Source of the DNA: Roseiarcus sp963774195
Lineage (GTDB): Bacteria > Pseudomonadota > Alphaproteobacteria > Rhizobiales > Beijerinckiaceae
NCBI GenBank assembly: GCA_963774195.1
Contig: CAVZDY010000004.1
Span: forward strand, 124,001 to 188,000
Length of the DNA stretch: 64,000 nt
Direction of reading: 5' to 3'
Below are positions 9,470-19,460 of the stretch, piece by piece. The notes beneath the pieces are model-generated. The model made no database searches, had not been told where the DNA came from, and was given only the letters and a program-made list of their open reading frames with translations. The position numbers and the translations under genes were made by a program. Position 1 is the first letter of the stretch. The number at the start of each line of letters is the position of its first letter.

Positions 9470-10480
9470 TCGCTTCATTTTGCTCCTCCCTCGCGACTCG
9501 GACATCGCCTGAGGAGCTTCGCCGATAACCGCGATCGATGAGGATTTGGGTCAGGTCCGCCAGCGCCGCCGACATCAACGTTCGGCTACGTAGGTTCATG
9601 TCGGCGCAAGCGGCGGGATCCAGCATCCAGCTCGCGAAGACACAACGCCGGAATCGATCGCCGCGGTGGTCAAGGACTCGGCCTTCGAGAACCGATCGCG
9701 GCGAAAGATCCCGAAGGCGTGGGCGGCTTTTCGTCGCCGCGACACATACTCGGCGACGACCCGAAGTGATCCGGAGAACCCCTGTCGTTTCAGCCGCCGC
9801 CACAGCCCCGCGCCGTTGCGCACTCCCGCGGCCCATTGCTCGTCGAGCCACGGCAGATGGGCGTCCAGCGAGCTTGGGCGAGCGTGGAAGGTGTCCGTCC
9901 GCTGACTGAGCAGCATTTTTGCGAACGAGGCCGCGACTGAAGCTCGTCCGTCGCATGACCTCTTTGATTGCAGGGGCGCCCTTCGAAAACTCAAGAACCA
10001 CGGCGGTGGCGCCCTCTCGGCGTCGGCAGCTCTCATATCGAAGGCGCTCGGCGGCGAGCGCGCCGCGGATGGGGCCGCATCCATTTACCAACGGCGTTGA
10101 GGAAGGCATGGCTGGCGTTCTCAATCAGATGCCAGCGAATCGCGACCTGAACCGCGCGACGTCACGTTCTGTCGCCGCGTAGATCGCAGACAATCGCGCC
10201 ATTGCGATGGTTCCGACGAAAAGGCCGATTTTTGGTGCTGGCAATCGTGAGTTCTTCTATTTGCGCATTGGCTCGCCGCCGTACGATGCGAAGCGGCGCG
10301 TCGTTGCTGACCGGCAGCATCAACTGCTTGGCGAAGCTGGCCGCTGGTCGGGCGGCGAGCGCCAGACCCAAATTGTGGACGATGTGTTCCAGCCTCGATG
10401 TGCGACGGGCCCGCGCCGGAAGCACGGTTTCTTCGAAGCGCTCGGCAAGAATTCGTCTTGAGCAATCTGGTCCGCGTTCG
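9470..10480 (-). pseudogene. ISL3-family transposase, decayed by several frameshifts
   Basis: Homologous blocks run in order on the minus strand but in changing frames: RLEHIVHNLGLALAARPAAS, LPVSNDAPLRIVRRRA, FRRNHRNGAIVCDL (10162-10425); SHAFLN-like text near 10100; then LDAHLPWLDEQWAAGVRNGA and LWRRLKRQGFSGSLRVVAEY (9750-9890). The same blocks occur, better preserved, in the ISL3 copy at 39212-39955 (shared LPVSND, VRRRA, RRNHR). The DDE part is broken and no complete frame remains. Confidence 0.7.
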
Positions 10481-10489
10481 CGCGGGCGA

Positions 10490-10866
10490 CCCGGCCCGCT
10501 TCGCTTTGCACAATTAATTTTATATTAATTGTCACATAACTGTCATCGGTGTACCGTCGACTAATAGCAGAATGGTTGTCACATAATCGAAGTCAAACGC
10601 TACTGTTTATTACGCAACTAAAATATGGACGCCTTGGCCTCTGCATTAGAGAGTTGTATGACTGCTACCATCACGCAAGAAATGAATAGTTACGAACACG
10701 TTACTCGATCATACCTTTGAGCCTGCTTAGATATTGCCGAGGTCTCTCAACAAAGAGCCGTCGGCGTTCGCGCAGCGCAATACAACCCCACGGCGTCTGG
10801 ATTTGCATGGGAACGGTCGGGTTCGCCCGAGCCCAGCGAGGCGAATAAAGTCGTCAGGAGGCAAGT
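10490..10866. promoter_or_regulatory. AT-rich upstream region of the 10867 gene
   Basis: About 380 bp clearly lower in GC than its surroundings (for example TTAATTTTATATTAATTGTC near 10510), between the ISL3 remnant and a gene with an AGGAGG ribosome-binding site at 10856-10861. It probably holds the promoter of 10867. I cannot assign -35/-10 boxes with confidence. Confidence 0.35.
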
Positions 10867-11172
10867 ATGAGCCGCATGTGGATCGCTGTGTTGGCTCTGC
10901 TGTCGGTTTCTTCGGCGGCCTTGGCCCAAAGCGCAATATATTCCGCGCCGATCACCCGCCGGGCGATCGCGCGCGCCGACGCGAGGACGATGTCGCTCCA
11001 TCCCCCCGACGGATACGTCGGGAACGCCAACAACTGCGGCATGGAATTGTCGCGGCCGGTCTGGGGACCAAACGAAACCCCTCTCGGCTACGCCTGCTTC
11101 CGCGACTTCGAACTAACGCGCGCATCCAGGGGCGGCTCACGCTTTGCCGCTTTATCACCGGAGGGGACTCCT
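10867..11172 (+). CDS. Small secreted protein of unknown function, frame open into modA
   Basis: Starts MSRMWIAVLALLSVSSAALA, a clear signal peptide cut at AQS, after a strong AGGAGG site. The mature part (~85 residues) has two Cys (NNCGMEL, GYACFRDFEL) that could form a disulfide. The frame has no stop before the next gene: it runs on through SRFAALSPEGTP into MRRLVAALFP, the start of the ModA-like protein. Two signal peptides in one frame argue that these were two genes and that this one has lost its stop or has a shifted end. The family is not recognised. Confidence 0.55.
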
Positions 11173-11925
11173 ATGCGTCGTCTCGTCGCGGCCTTGTTCC
11201 CACTGCTGTTGGCGCTTGCGCCCGCCGACGTCTTCTCGCAGGAAAGAATCGTCGTCTTCGCGCCCGCGAGCCTCAAGACGGAGTTCGACGGTGTGGCGGC
11301 GGATTACCATGCCCATGGCGGGCCCGAGGTAGGCGTCAGTTATGGAGGTTCTCGGAGCCTGGCGCGACAGATCGTGAACGGCGCGCGAGCCGACATCTTC
11401 GTCTCTAGCGACGAAGCATCGATGGATGTCGCGGAGAACTCTGGCGCCATCCGCGAGGGGAGCCGCGCCGACCTCCTGCGCAACCGGCTCGTCGTTGTCG
11501 CGCCGAAAACGGCGCCGATCGAGGCTTTGCCGCTTGAGGCCGCGACGTTCAAGAAGGCGATTGGCGATGGCCGCTTGGTGATCGGCGAGGCGCCGCGCGG
11601 TGAATACGCCAAGGACTCGCCAGCGTATCTCGGGCTGTGGGACGCGGTTGCGTCGCATCTCGCGATAACGAGCGACGTGCACGCCGCGCTCGGCCTCCTG
11701 GCGCGCGGCGACGCGACGCTCGCCGTGGTCTATGCGACGGACGCCGCCGCCGACCCCAGCGTGAAGGTCGTCGCGACTTTTCCTGACAACTCCCATCCGC
11801 CGATCCTCTACACCTTCGCGCTGACGACGACGTCCCATCCGACTGCGGACGCCTTCTTCGCATATCTGGCGTCCCACCCGGGTCTCGGCTTCTTCACTCG
11901 CGAGGGCTTCGCTCCGGTTCGTTAG
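11173..11925 (+). CDS. modA: Molybdate-type ABC transporter periplasmic binding protein (ModA-like)
   Basis: A 250-residue protein: signal peptide MRRLVAALFPLLLALAPADV cut at FSQ, then the ModA pattern VFAPASLKTEFDGVAADY, SYGGSRSLARQIVNGARADI, FVSSDEASMD, NRLVVVAP and VIGEAPRGEYAKDSP. Known ModA proteins bind molybdate or tungstate through Ser/Asp/Tyr residues in these segments and pass it to ModBC. The start at 11173 is set by a GGAGGGG site 8 bp upstream, although the frame is open upstream into the preceding secreted protein. No modB or modC is in the window, so this is an orphan copy. Confidence 0.8.
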   Translation: MRRLVAALFPLLLALAPADVFSQERIVVFAPASLKTEFDGVAADYHAHGGPEVGVSYGGSRSLARQIVNGARADIFVSSDEASMDVAENSGAIREGSRADLLRNRLVVVAPKTAPIEALPLEAATFKKAIGDGRLVIGEAPRGEYAKDSPAYLGLWDAVASHLAITSDVHAALGLLARGDATLAVVYATDAAADPSVKVVATFPDNSHPPILYTFALTTTSHPTADAFFAYLASHPGLGFFTREGFAPVR

Positions 11926-12029
11926 GGGCATTCTGCCAATTGGTGACTTTGGGGCCGACCACTCTCAGATCGAGGAGCGCTTGGTTCCCTTCCAAAGCGA
12001 GTTCTGCCGATAAGCTAGCGTCCGTGAAA

Positions 12030-13049
12030 ATGACGATTTCAACTCGCCGCGCCAACTACCGCTTGGGAAGCCTGTATTCGCTGGTGACCTCGGTGCTCTT
12101 GGCGACGCAGGAACCTTTCTCCGCACTTGCAGCGCGGCGTTTCAGTTCTCTGCAATTCATCTGCCTGATGCAATTCGCCTTGCTAATGTCTGTTCCACTC
12201 TTGACTCTGCCCGCCGCAAGTCGTCGCGATTTCGTCACCTTGCTGTCAGACGTCAGGAATTTGGGCAAACTGGCGATTTTATTCCTTATCGGTCTGTGTG
12301 GCCTAGTTTTGTACAACATCGGACTCAGTAGCACTCATCCCATCATAACCGCCGCCATTTTGAATTTGTCGCCATTTTGGGCGGCGGTGGTGGCGGGTCT
12401 TGTCTCTGGGAAATCGATTCCCGTTTCGCGGCGCGTGTTCTTTGGATGTTTTGCCGTGGCGTTCGTCGGCGCGATGATCGTCGCCTGGAGTCAGATCGAC
12501 GCCTCGAACCAGATATTGTTCAGGGACCTCTTGGAGAGTCTCTTTCATAGCCGGTGGGCGTACGCGATACCGATACCGATTTTTTTTGCCCTGAGCGGGA
12601 CGCTGGTCGGACGATGGTTCTCCGAATTCGATGAATTGGCCGCCATCGCTGCAAATTTCATCGTATCGTCGCTTATTCTCATTCCCGCAACGACCCTGCT
12701 TATCACGTTCACACATGCGGACTCGCAGCCAATGTTTTCCTCCCACGAGCAAGAATTGGCCGCGGTGTTATTGTTGCTGATCGGAACTTTGGCCGCAGCG
12801 GCGGCCGGACGTGTCTATTATCAAGTCGCGTTGACGACCACGGGTAATGACAACGGGTTTGTAACGATGTTTTTTTTATTGATTCCCGCGCTTTCATCGG
12901 CGATAACGCTCCCGCTGTCCAGGTGGATTGTCGAGCTACGTTTCTTTGTTGGACCAATGTTCCTATTGGGATTGGTATTTATTACGATGCCGTTGCTTTT
13001 GTTCTTGCTCAAAGCATGGCAAAGTTCTGAGGTCGGGCCTACGCTGTGA
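12030..13049 (+). CDS. EamA-like DMT-superfamily transporter
   Basis: A 339-residue protein with about ten hydrophobic segments in the two-fold 5+5 pattern of drug/metabolite transporters. First half: LGSLYSLVTSVLLATQEPFS, KLAILFLIGLCGLVLYNIGL, THPIITAAILNLSPFWAAV (typical EamA helix 4 with a Pro), FFGCFAVAFVGAMIVAWSQI. The second half repeats the pattern and ends LLLFLLKAWQ. I start it at ATG 12030 (MTISTRRANY) because the 30 upstream codons look non-coding. The substrate cannot be told. Codon use is slightly more AT-rich than its neighbours. Confidence 0.75.
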   Translation: MTISTRRANYRLGSLYSLVTSVLLATQEPFSALAARRFSSLQFICLMQFALLMSVPLLTLPAASRRDFVTLLSDVRNLGKLAILFLIGLCGLVLYNIGLSSTHPIITAAILNLSPFWAAVVAGLVSGKSIPVSRRVFFGCFAVAFVGAMIVAWSQIDASNQILFRDLLESLFHSRWAYAIPIPIFFALSGTLVGRWFSEFDELAAIAANFIVSSLILIPATTLLITFTHADSQPMFSSHEQELAAVLLLLIGTLAAAAAGRVYYQVALTTTGNDNGFVTMFFLLIPALSSAITLPLSRWIVELRFFVGPMFLLGLVFITMPLLLFLLKAWQSSEVGPTL

Positions 13050-13146
13050 AGATGCATCTAACCATCCTGCGCGCGCCAAGGCCGTGTCGGCGCGGGCCTT
13101 CTAGTTCTGCTGCGTCTCAACGGATCTCGTTCTGCCGCGCAAAGGC

Positions 13147-14347
13147 GTGAGGCGGATAAGGGCCGGGACCGGCAGGCGCATCCTACGCATCGCAATGGCG
13201 TTTGTTGTGGCGCTCGGCACGGGCGTCTTCTTTGCTCGGTTTCAGAAGTCGCAAACGGTCATCCAACTCGCCTCGCTGACGAACGATTTCGCCGAAGCGG
13301 CGACAGTGAACAGGATAGCAGGGGACGCCACCGACGCCGGCCAATCCGTCACGCTTCCCGGCGAAACCGCGGCGTGGGACGAAACGACGATCTACGCTCG
13401 GGTCGACGGCTTGTCGCCGCATGGCTCGTCGATATCGGCAATGATGTGAAGCCCGGACAGTCGCTCGCAGCGATCGAGACGCCTGAACTCCACGCCGAGT
13501 TGAACGCCGCGAAAGCCAAGCTCAACGCGGCCGTCGCTCAGGTCGCGGTGAGGCAGGCGCAGGCCGACTTTGCTGAAACGACCGAACGCCGCTGGCGCGA
13601 AACGCCCAAGGGCGTGGTTTCCGACCAGGAGCGCGAAGCCAAATCGGCGAGCAAGGCGGAAGCGGTCGCCGAACTCAACGCATCGCGCGCGCAGGTCGCA
13701 CTTCAGCAAGCCGAGGTCGATCGGCTGTCCGCGCTGACCGAGTTTAAAGACGTCAAGGCGCCGTTCGCGGGAACGATCGTCCGTCGCTACGTCAACAGTG
13801 GCGACCTCGTGACCGCCGGAAGCACCGCTAACATGTCCTCATTGTACCGCCTGTCGAGCGATAATCCCGTTCGGGTTTTCGTTAGAGCGCGACAGAACGT
13901 CGCTGCGCAGATCCTTGCCAACGGCGCGAGCGTGGAGATCACGAAGAGCGACGATCCCACAATGCATCTTGAGGGGCACGTGACGCGCACTGCGAAGGAA
14001 ATCGAACCGGTCTCCCGCACGATGCGCATCGAAATTGATCTCCAGAACCCCAACCGAGCGTTGGCTCCGGGCATGTCTGTGCAAGCTACGTTCAAGTTGA
14101 AGCGCGCGCCCGCCGTTCAGGTTCCTTGATCCTCCGCTTGACCGGCAGGCAAGTCGCATCGTCGAGGAAAGCGTGGCCGTGGCGTTCCAGGGTTGCGGCA
14201 GCGACGATGACGATGTGGTCTTGTTGGCTCGGCGCTCCGCGCCGGCGATCGCGTCGCGGTCAATCTATCGAGCCAGATCGTTCGACCGCGAAGTTCCTGG
14301 GGAAGGAAACCTCGATCGTTCTCGCAGCCACTTCCGCTTTCCTGAAG
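13147..14347 (+). pseudogene. RND efflux membrane-fusion (periplasmic adaptor) protein, frameshifted
   Basis: First gene of the RND operon. A membrane anchor (ILRIAMAFVVALGTGVFF) precedes LPGETAAWDETTIYARVDG. One base is missing near 13412, and the rest (VAAWLVDIGNDVKPGQSLAA, coiled-coil hairpin, FKDVKAPFAGTIVRRYVNSG, LAPGMSVQATF) is in the next frame to 14129. The last adaptor segment (GDRVAVNLSSQIV near 14240-14280) appears in yet another frame, so at least two indels are present. It resembles the intact adaptor at 19461 (both have PKGVVS(D/E)QE after ERRWRE or ERWKNS). Adaptors link the inner-membrane pump to the outer-membrane channel. Confidence 0.75.
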
Positions 14348-14390
14348 TAACCGTCACAGTCGCGGTATTCAGGGGACGCGGATTCGCTGC

Positions 14391-15957
14391 ATGAAACCGT
14401 CGAGCTCGTGCGCGGCGCTGACGGTGCTAGCCGTACTGTCGGGTTGCGCGGTGGGGCCGGACTATCTCAAACCCGCCGTACGCACGCCGGCCGCGTTTGT
14501 GGCCGCGGCGCCTGCGGAATCCGCTCGTGCTTTGCGTGTGAGCGAGGTCGATCTCAGACAATGGTGGCGCAGCCTGCGCGACAAGGAGCTCGACGCTCTC
14601 GTCGATCGGGCGCTCACTTCCAATTTGGATCTCGCAATCGCGCTCACTCGCATCCAGGCGGCGCGAGAGCAGATCATCGTCGTCGCCGGCGCCGCGCTAC
14701 CGGATGTAGCGATTTCGTCTGGCGGCGGTGTCGGCACGGGTTCGGACGAGACCAGGGGGCGCGCGACGCCCGAGTTTCGCGCCGCCGAAAACGGCGCGAA
14801 TTTGGGTGCTATCGATGAGGCGGGAGGTTTCGTCGCCGGTTGGGATCTCGATCTTTTCGGCAAGGTGAGACGTCAGGTGGAGGCGGCGACTGATGAGGCC
14901 GAAGCGCTCAAGGACGCACGCGACTGGATCTATGTGACGGTCGCCGCCGATGTGGCGCGCGCATATCTCGATATGCGCGCGCAGCAACAGGAGCTGATGG
15001 TTCTCACCCAGAACATCGCGGCGGCGCGCGCGGGGCTCAATCTCGCGCAGTTGCGGCTGGACCGCGGGCTGACTAATGAACTCGACGTAAGGCTAGCGCA
15101 ACGGGAATTGGGGAGCCTGGAAGCCGAGCAAGGGCCGCTCCGTGCGCAGATAGAGGCCAGCCGGAACGCAATCGCGGTCCTGTTGGGCCAATATCCGGAG
15201 ACTCTGGCGAAGGAATTGGCGGGCGGAGGGCCCATCCCCATCTTGCCTCAGCGCGTACCCGTCGGGATCCCCGCCGACCTTCTGCGCCGCCGCCCGGACA
15301 TCCAGCAGGCAGAACGGCAGCTGGCGGCCGCGAACGCCGATATCGGCGCGGCGATCGCCGATTTGTTTCCCGATGTCGTCCTGACCGGTGCTCTTGGCGC
15401 CCAAGGCGGTCCGAGGTCTTCCTCGGCCTCGGCCCCTTACACCGCGATCTGGTCGATCGGTCCTGGGTTGAACGCCCCGTTCCTCGATTTCGGCGCGTTG
15501 GACGCACAAGTCAAAGTGGCCGATTTTCGGACGCAAGCCTTGCTCGTCATCTACCGCGAGGCGATCGTACAGGCTGTCCGCCAGGTCGACGACGCCAACG
15601 CGTTCTTCCATGGGCAGCAGGAGCGTCTGGGGGGCCTTGATCGCGCCCTGACCGCGGCGCACGATGCGACGCGGATCGCGACCGAGCGCTACGATCGCGG
15701 CCTGACGGACTATCTGAACGTGCTCGACGCCGAGCGGCAGGAATACGGCCTTGAGGAAAGCCAGGTGGCGGCGCGGCAGGCGGAGGGCGAAGCGCGAAGC
15801 GCTCGTCGGGCTCTTCCGGGCGCTCGGCGGCGGTTGGCCAGTGAAAGAAAACCTGCCGGATATCCCGAAGCCTGAGCCGGCGGTGGCTGCGGCGGTGAAG
15901 TATCTCACCCATCCGAATGAGGGGCCCTTGAGCCCTGCGGGGAATTGCCTGAAGTAG
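14391..15957 (+). pseudogene. NodT-family RND outer-membrane factor lipoprotein, frameshifted at the 3' end
   Basis: A TolC-like channel lipoprotein. Lipobox LAVLSGCAVGPDY with the Cys near residue 21, then RQWWRSLRDKELDALVDRAL, the helical repeats (ALTRIQAAREQI, FVAGWDLDLFGKVRRQVEAA), RRRPDIQQAERQLAAANADI and YLNVLDAERQEYGLEESQVA. Near 15787 the 7-base unit GCGAAGC occurs twice in tandem. Removing one copy restores GEALVGLFRALGGGW, the normal family end, and then a frame to 15957; with both copies the frame ends at 15875 with an Arg-rich tail. All of the channel domain is before the break, so partial function is conceivable. Confidence 0.8.
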
Positions 15958-16247
15958 GCCGAGCTGTCCATGGTTTTTGGTCTGCAACCGAGCAGGCCAT
16001 TGATCCGGCACATTGTCCGCCGACCAAAATCCAACGTAACGCGCCATCTTTCTCTTGATGAACCGAACGCCGCCACAAAAGCGGCGCGGGTCCGGCGCTA
16101 TCATCGCGCAATCAAAAAAGAGACACTTCTGCGCCGCGGGTAGCGAACGCAATTTATTCACCGGCGTTGCAGGATCACAAGGGAACCTCGTTCCAACCCT
16201 CGCAACGGCATGGATTTGCGGGACACAGTGTGTAGGAGACAGACGAC

Positions 16248-19200
16248 GTGTGGATCGTCCTCACCGCCCTCAGGCGTCCCTACACTTTCATCGTGCTCGC
16301 CATCGTCATCGCCCTCTTCGGCGTTCGCTGCTCTCCTGACGCCGACGGACATTTTCCCCAACATCAATATTCCGGTCATCTCCGTCGTATGGAGCTACAA
16401 CGGGCTATTGCCCAACGACATGTCGAGCCGCGTCATTTATTATTATGAGCGCACGCTGACATCGCAAGTGGGCGACATCGAACATCTCGAGTTGTCGTCG
16501 CTGGCCGGCTACGGCGTCGTCAAGATCTTCTTTCAGAGCAACGTCAACATCGCAGTCGCGCTCGCGCAAGTGACAGCGGCCTCGCAAACTGTACTCAAGC
16601 TCCTGCCGGAGGGCATTACGCCCCCCTACGTGCTGAGCTACAATGCTTCGAGCGTTCCGATCCTGCAACTTGCGCTTTCCAGCAAGCAGCTGCCGCAAAT
16701 GCAGCTATTCGATCGCGGGCAAAACTTCATACGGCCGCAGCTAGCCACCGTCGCGGGCGCCGCGGTCCCTTCCCCCTATGGCGGCAAAATCCTGCAGGTT
16801 CAGATCGATCTCGATCAGCAGGCCATGCAGGCGTTCAATGTTTCGGCCGACGACGTCGTCAACGCCGTCTCGGCGCAGAACCTCGTCCTCCCGGCGGGGG
16901 ACGAAAAGATCGGCAAGTTCGATTGGAACGTCGCGCTGAACGCCAGTCCTGTCATGCTCGGCAAGATCAACGATCTGCCGCTGAAAAAGATCAACGGCAC
17001 GATCATATACATCCACGACGTCGCGTTCGTGCACGATGGCTCTCCGCCGCAGACCAATCTGGTCCGCGTCAATGGAGCGCGTGCGGTGCTGATGACGATC
17101 CTCAAGGCGGGCTCGGCCTCCACCCTCAGCGTGATCAACGGGATCAAGTCCTTATTGCCTCGGATTCGCCTGACGCTGCCGAACGGCGTCGATATGCACG
17201 CGGTCGGCGATCAGTCGATTTTCGTCAAGGCGGCGGTGTTCGGCGTGATCCGGGAGGCCGTGTTGGCGGCGGCGCTGGTCGGCCTGATGATCCTGTTGTT
17301 CCTCGGCAGCTGGCGCTCCACGATCATCATCCTGATCGAGATCCCGCTCGCCATTCTGTTTTCGCTGATCGCCTTGTCGTGGCTCGGCCAGACCATCAAC
17401 GTCATGACCCTGGGGGGCCTCGCGCTTGCTGTCGGCATATTGGTCGACGACGGAACAGTCACGATCGAGAACATCAACTATCACCTGGAACAGGGCAAGG
17501 GGGTGGAGCCGGCGATCCTGGACGGGGCCCAGCAGATCGTGATCCCGGCCTTCGTGACGCTGCTCTGCCTGTGCATCGTGTTCGTGCCGATGTTTCAACT
17601 CGGAGGCGTCGCGGGCTACCTGTTCACGCCGATGGCCGAAGCGGTGGTGTTCGCGCTGATGGGGTCATTCATCCTTTCGCGCACTCTCGTGCCGACGCTC
17701 GCCAGCTATCTCTTGCGCGCGCACCAAGGCGGCCACGGCGATTCCGAGAATGGGGGCCATGCGCCGAAGCCTCGGTCCCGCAATCCGCTGACGCGGTTTC
17801 AACAGGGCTTTGAAAAGGTGTTCGAACGAGTTCGGGATCGCTATCGTGCGCTTTTGTCGCTCGCCCTCGGTCGACCGAAAACCTTCATCATCGGATTTCT
17901 CGTCTGCGTATTGCTTTCCTTCGCCCTGTTCCCGTTCCTGGGCCAGAACTTTTTCCCCGACGTCGATGCCGGGCAGATCCTGATCCACGTGCGCGCCCAG
18001 CCCGGCACGCGCATCGAAGAAACGGCGCGTGAGTTCGACCTCGTCGAGCAAACCGTCCGCCAGACAATCCCGCCGGAGCAACTCGACAACATCGTCGACA
18101 ACATCGGGCTGCCGTACAGCGGCATCAACATGGCCTACCAGAATACCGGAACGATCGGCCCGGAAGATGGCGACGCTCTTATCAGCCTCCAGGAGGATCA
18201 TGCGCCGACAGCCCAATACGTCCAAAAATTGCGCACCATCCTGCCTTTGAAGTTTCCGGGAATGACGTTCTCGTTCCTGCCGGCCGATATCGTTTCGCAA
18301 ATCCTCAATTCCGGCCTGCCGGCGCCCATCGACCTGCAGGTCATCGGCAATGACCAAAAGGGCAATTACGCCTACGCCACGGCTCTTCTGAAACATATCC
18401 GAACGGTTCCCGGGATCGCTGATCCTCGCATTCAGCAGGTCTTCGACTATCCGCAGCTCAACGTCCGAGTTGATCGAACTCTGGCCAGCGAGGTAGGGCT
18501 GACTCAGCGCGACGTCGCCAACAGCCTGCTTGTCACCTTGTCGGGCAGCGGCCAGGTGAAGCCCAATTTCTGGCTCAATACGCAAACGGGGGTCACCTAT
18601 CCGATCGTCGCCCAGACGCCTCAGTATCGTATCGATACCTTGTCGGACTTGACCAACATGCCGATTACCTCGCCGCAGTCGAAGACGCCACAATATCTGG
18701 GCGCCGTAGCAAACGTGATCCCGGGTCCGAGTCCGGGCGTGGTTTCGCATTACAACGTAGAACCCACGATCGACATTTTCAGCGCCCTTCAGGGGCGCGA
18801 CCTAGGCGCGATTTCCGGCGACATCGAGAAGATCGTGCAAGATACAAAAAAAGACGTGCCTCGCGGCTCGTATGTCGTGCTTCGCGGCCAGGTTCAGACC
18901 ATGAAGAGCGCCTACACTGAGCTTTATATCGGCTTGGCCGGCGCAATAGTGCTTATCTATCTCGTGATCGTGGTCAATTTCCAATCGTGGCTCGATCCGT
19001 TCGTCATCATCACCGGCTTGCCCGGCGCGCTGGCCGGCATCATCTGGCTGCTGTTCTTGACGGGAACGACGCTTTCGGTTCCGGCCCTCACCGGCGCCAT
19101 CATGTGCATGGGCATCGCAACCGCGAACAGCATCTTGCTCGTCAGCTTCGCACGTGAAGGCATGTCCCGGGGATTGAACGCGGCGACCGCCGCGCTCGAG

Positions 19201-19446
19201 TCGGGCTTCACCCGATTTCGCCCGGTGTTGATGACGGCGCTCGCGATGATCATCGGCATGCTGCCGATGGCGTTTGCTCTCGGCGAGGGCGGCGAGCAGA
19301 ACGCCCCGCTCGGCCGCGCTGTGATCGGCGGCCTGTTGGTCGCCACCGTAGGCACGCTGCTCTTCGTGCCGACGATCTTCAGCCTGCTGCATGCGCGCGA
19401 TCGCCGGCCGGCGGACGCGCCTGCAAATCGCCAATCCACCGGCTGA
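16248..19446 (+). pseudogene. RND-superfamily efflux pump (AcrB/HAE1-like), one frameshift near the N-terminus
   Basis: Starts GTG at 16248: MWIVLTALRRPYTFIVLAIV then IALFGV. An extra base near 16326 shifts the frame; from ALLTPTDIFPNINIPVISVV the protein continues to 19446 (about 1065 residues if joined). Motifs: the first TM helix, porter loops, LALAVGILVDDGTVTIEN in TM4 with the adjacent Asp pair for proton relay, the second-half start LGQNFFPDVDAGQ, and the final TM block GGLLVATVGTLLFVPTIFSL. Such pumps export drugs or metabolites using protons. The frame upstream of 16340 in the shifted reading is Ser-rich nonsense. It sits between NodT and the second adaptor, 15 bp from the latter. Confidence 0.8.
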
Positions 19447-19460
19447 TCGAGAGACATTCA

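Noticed and set aside
17665..18750. Minus-strand open frame inside the RND gene
   Set aside because: Antisense shadow of the pump coding sequence; RND motifs are continuous on the plus strand.
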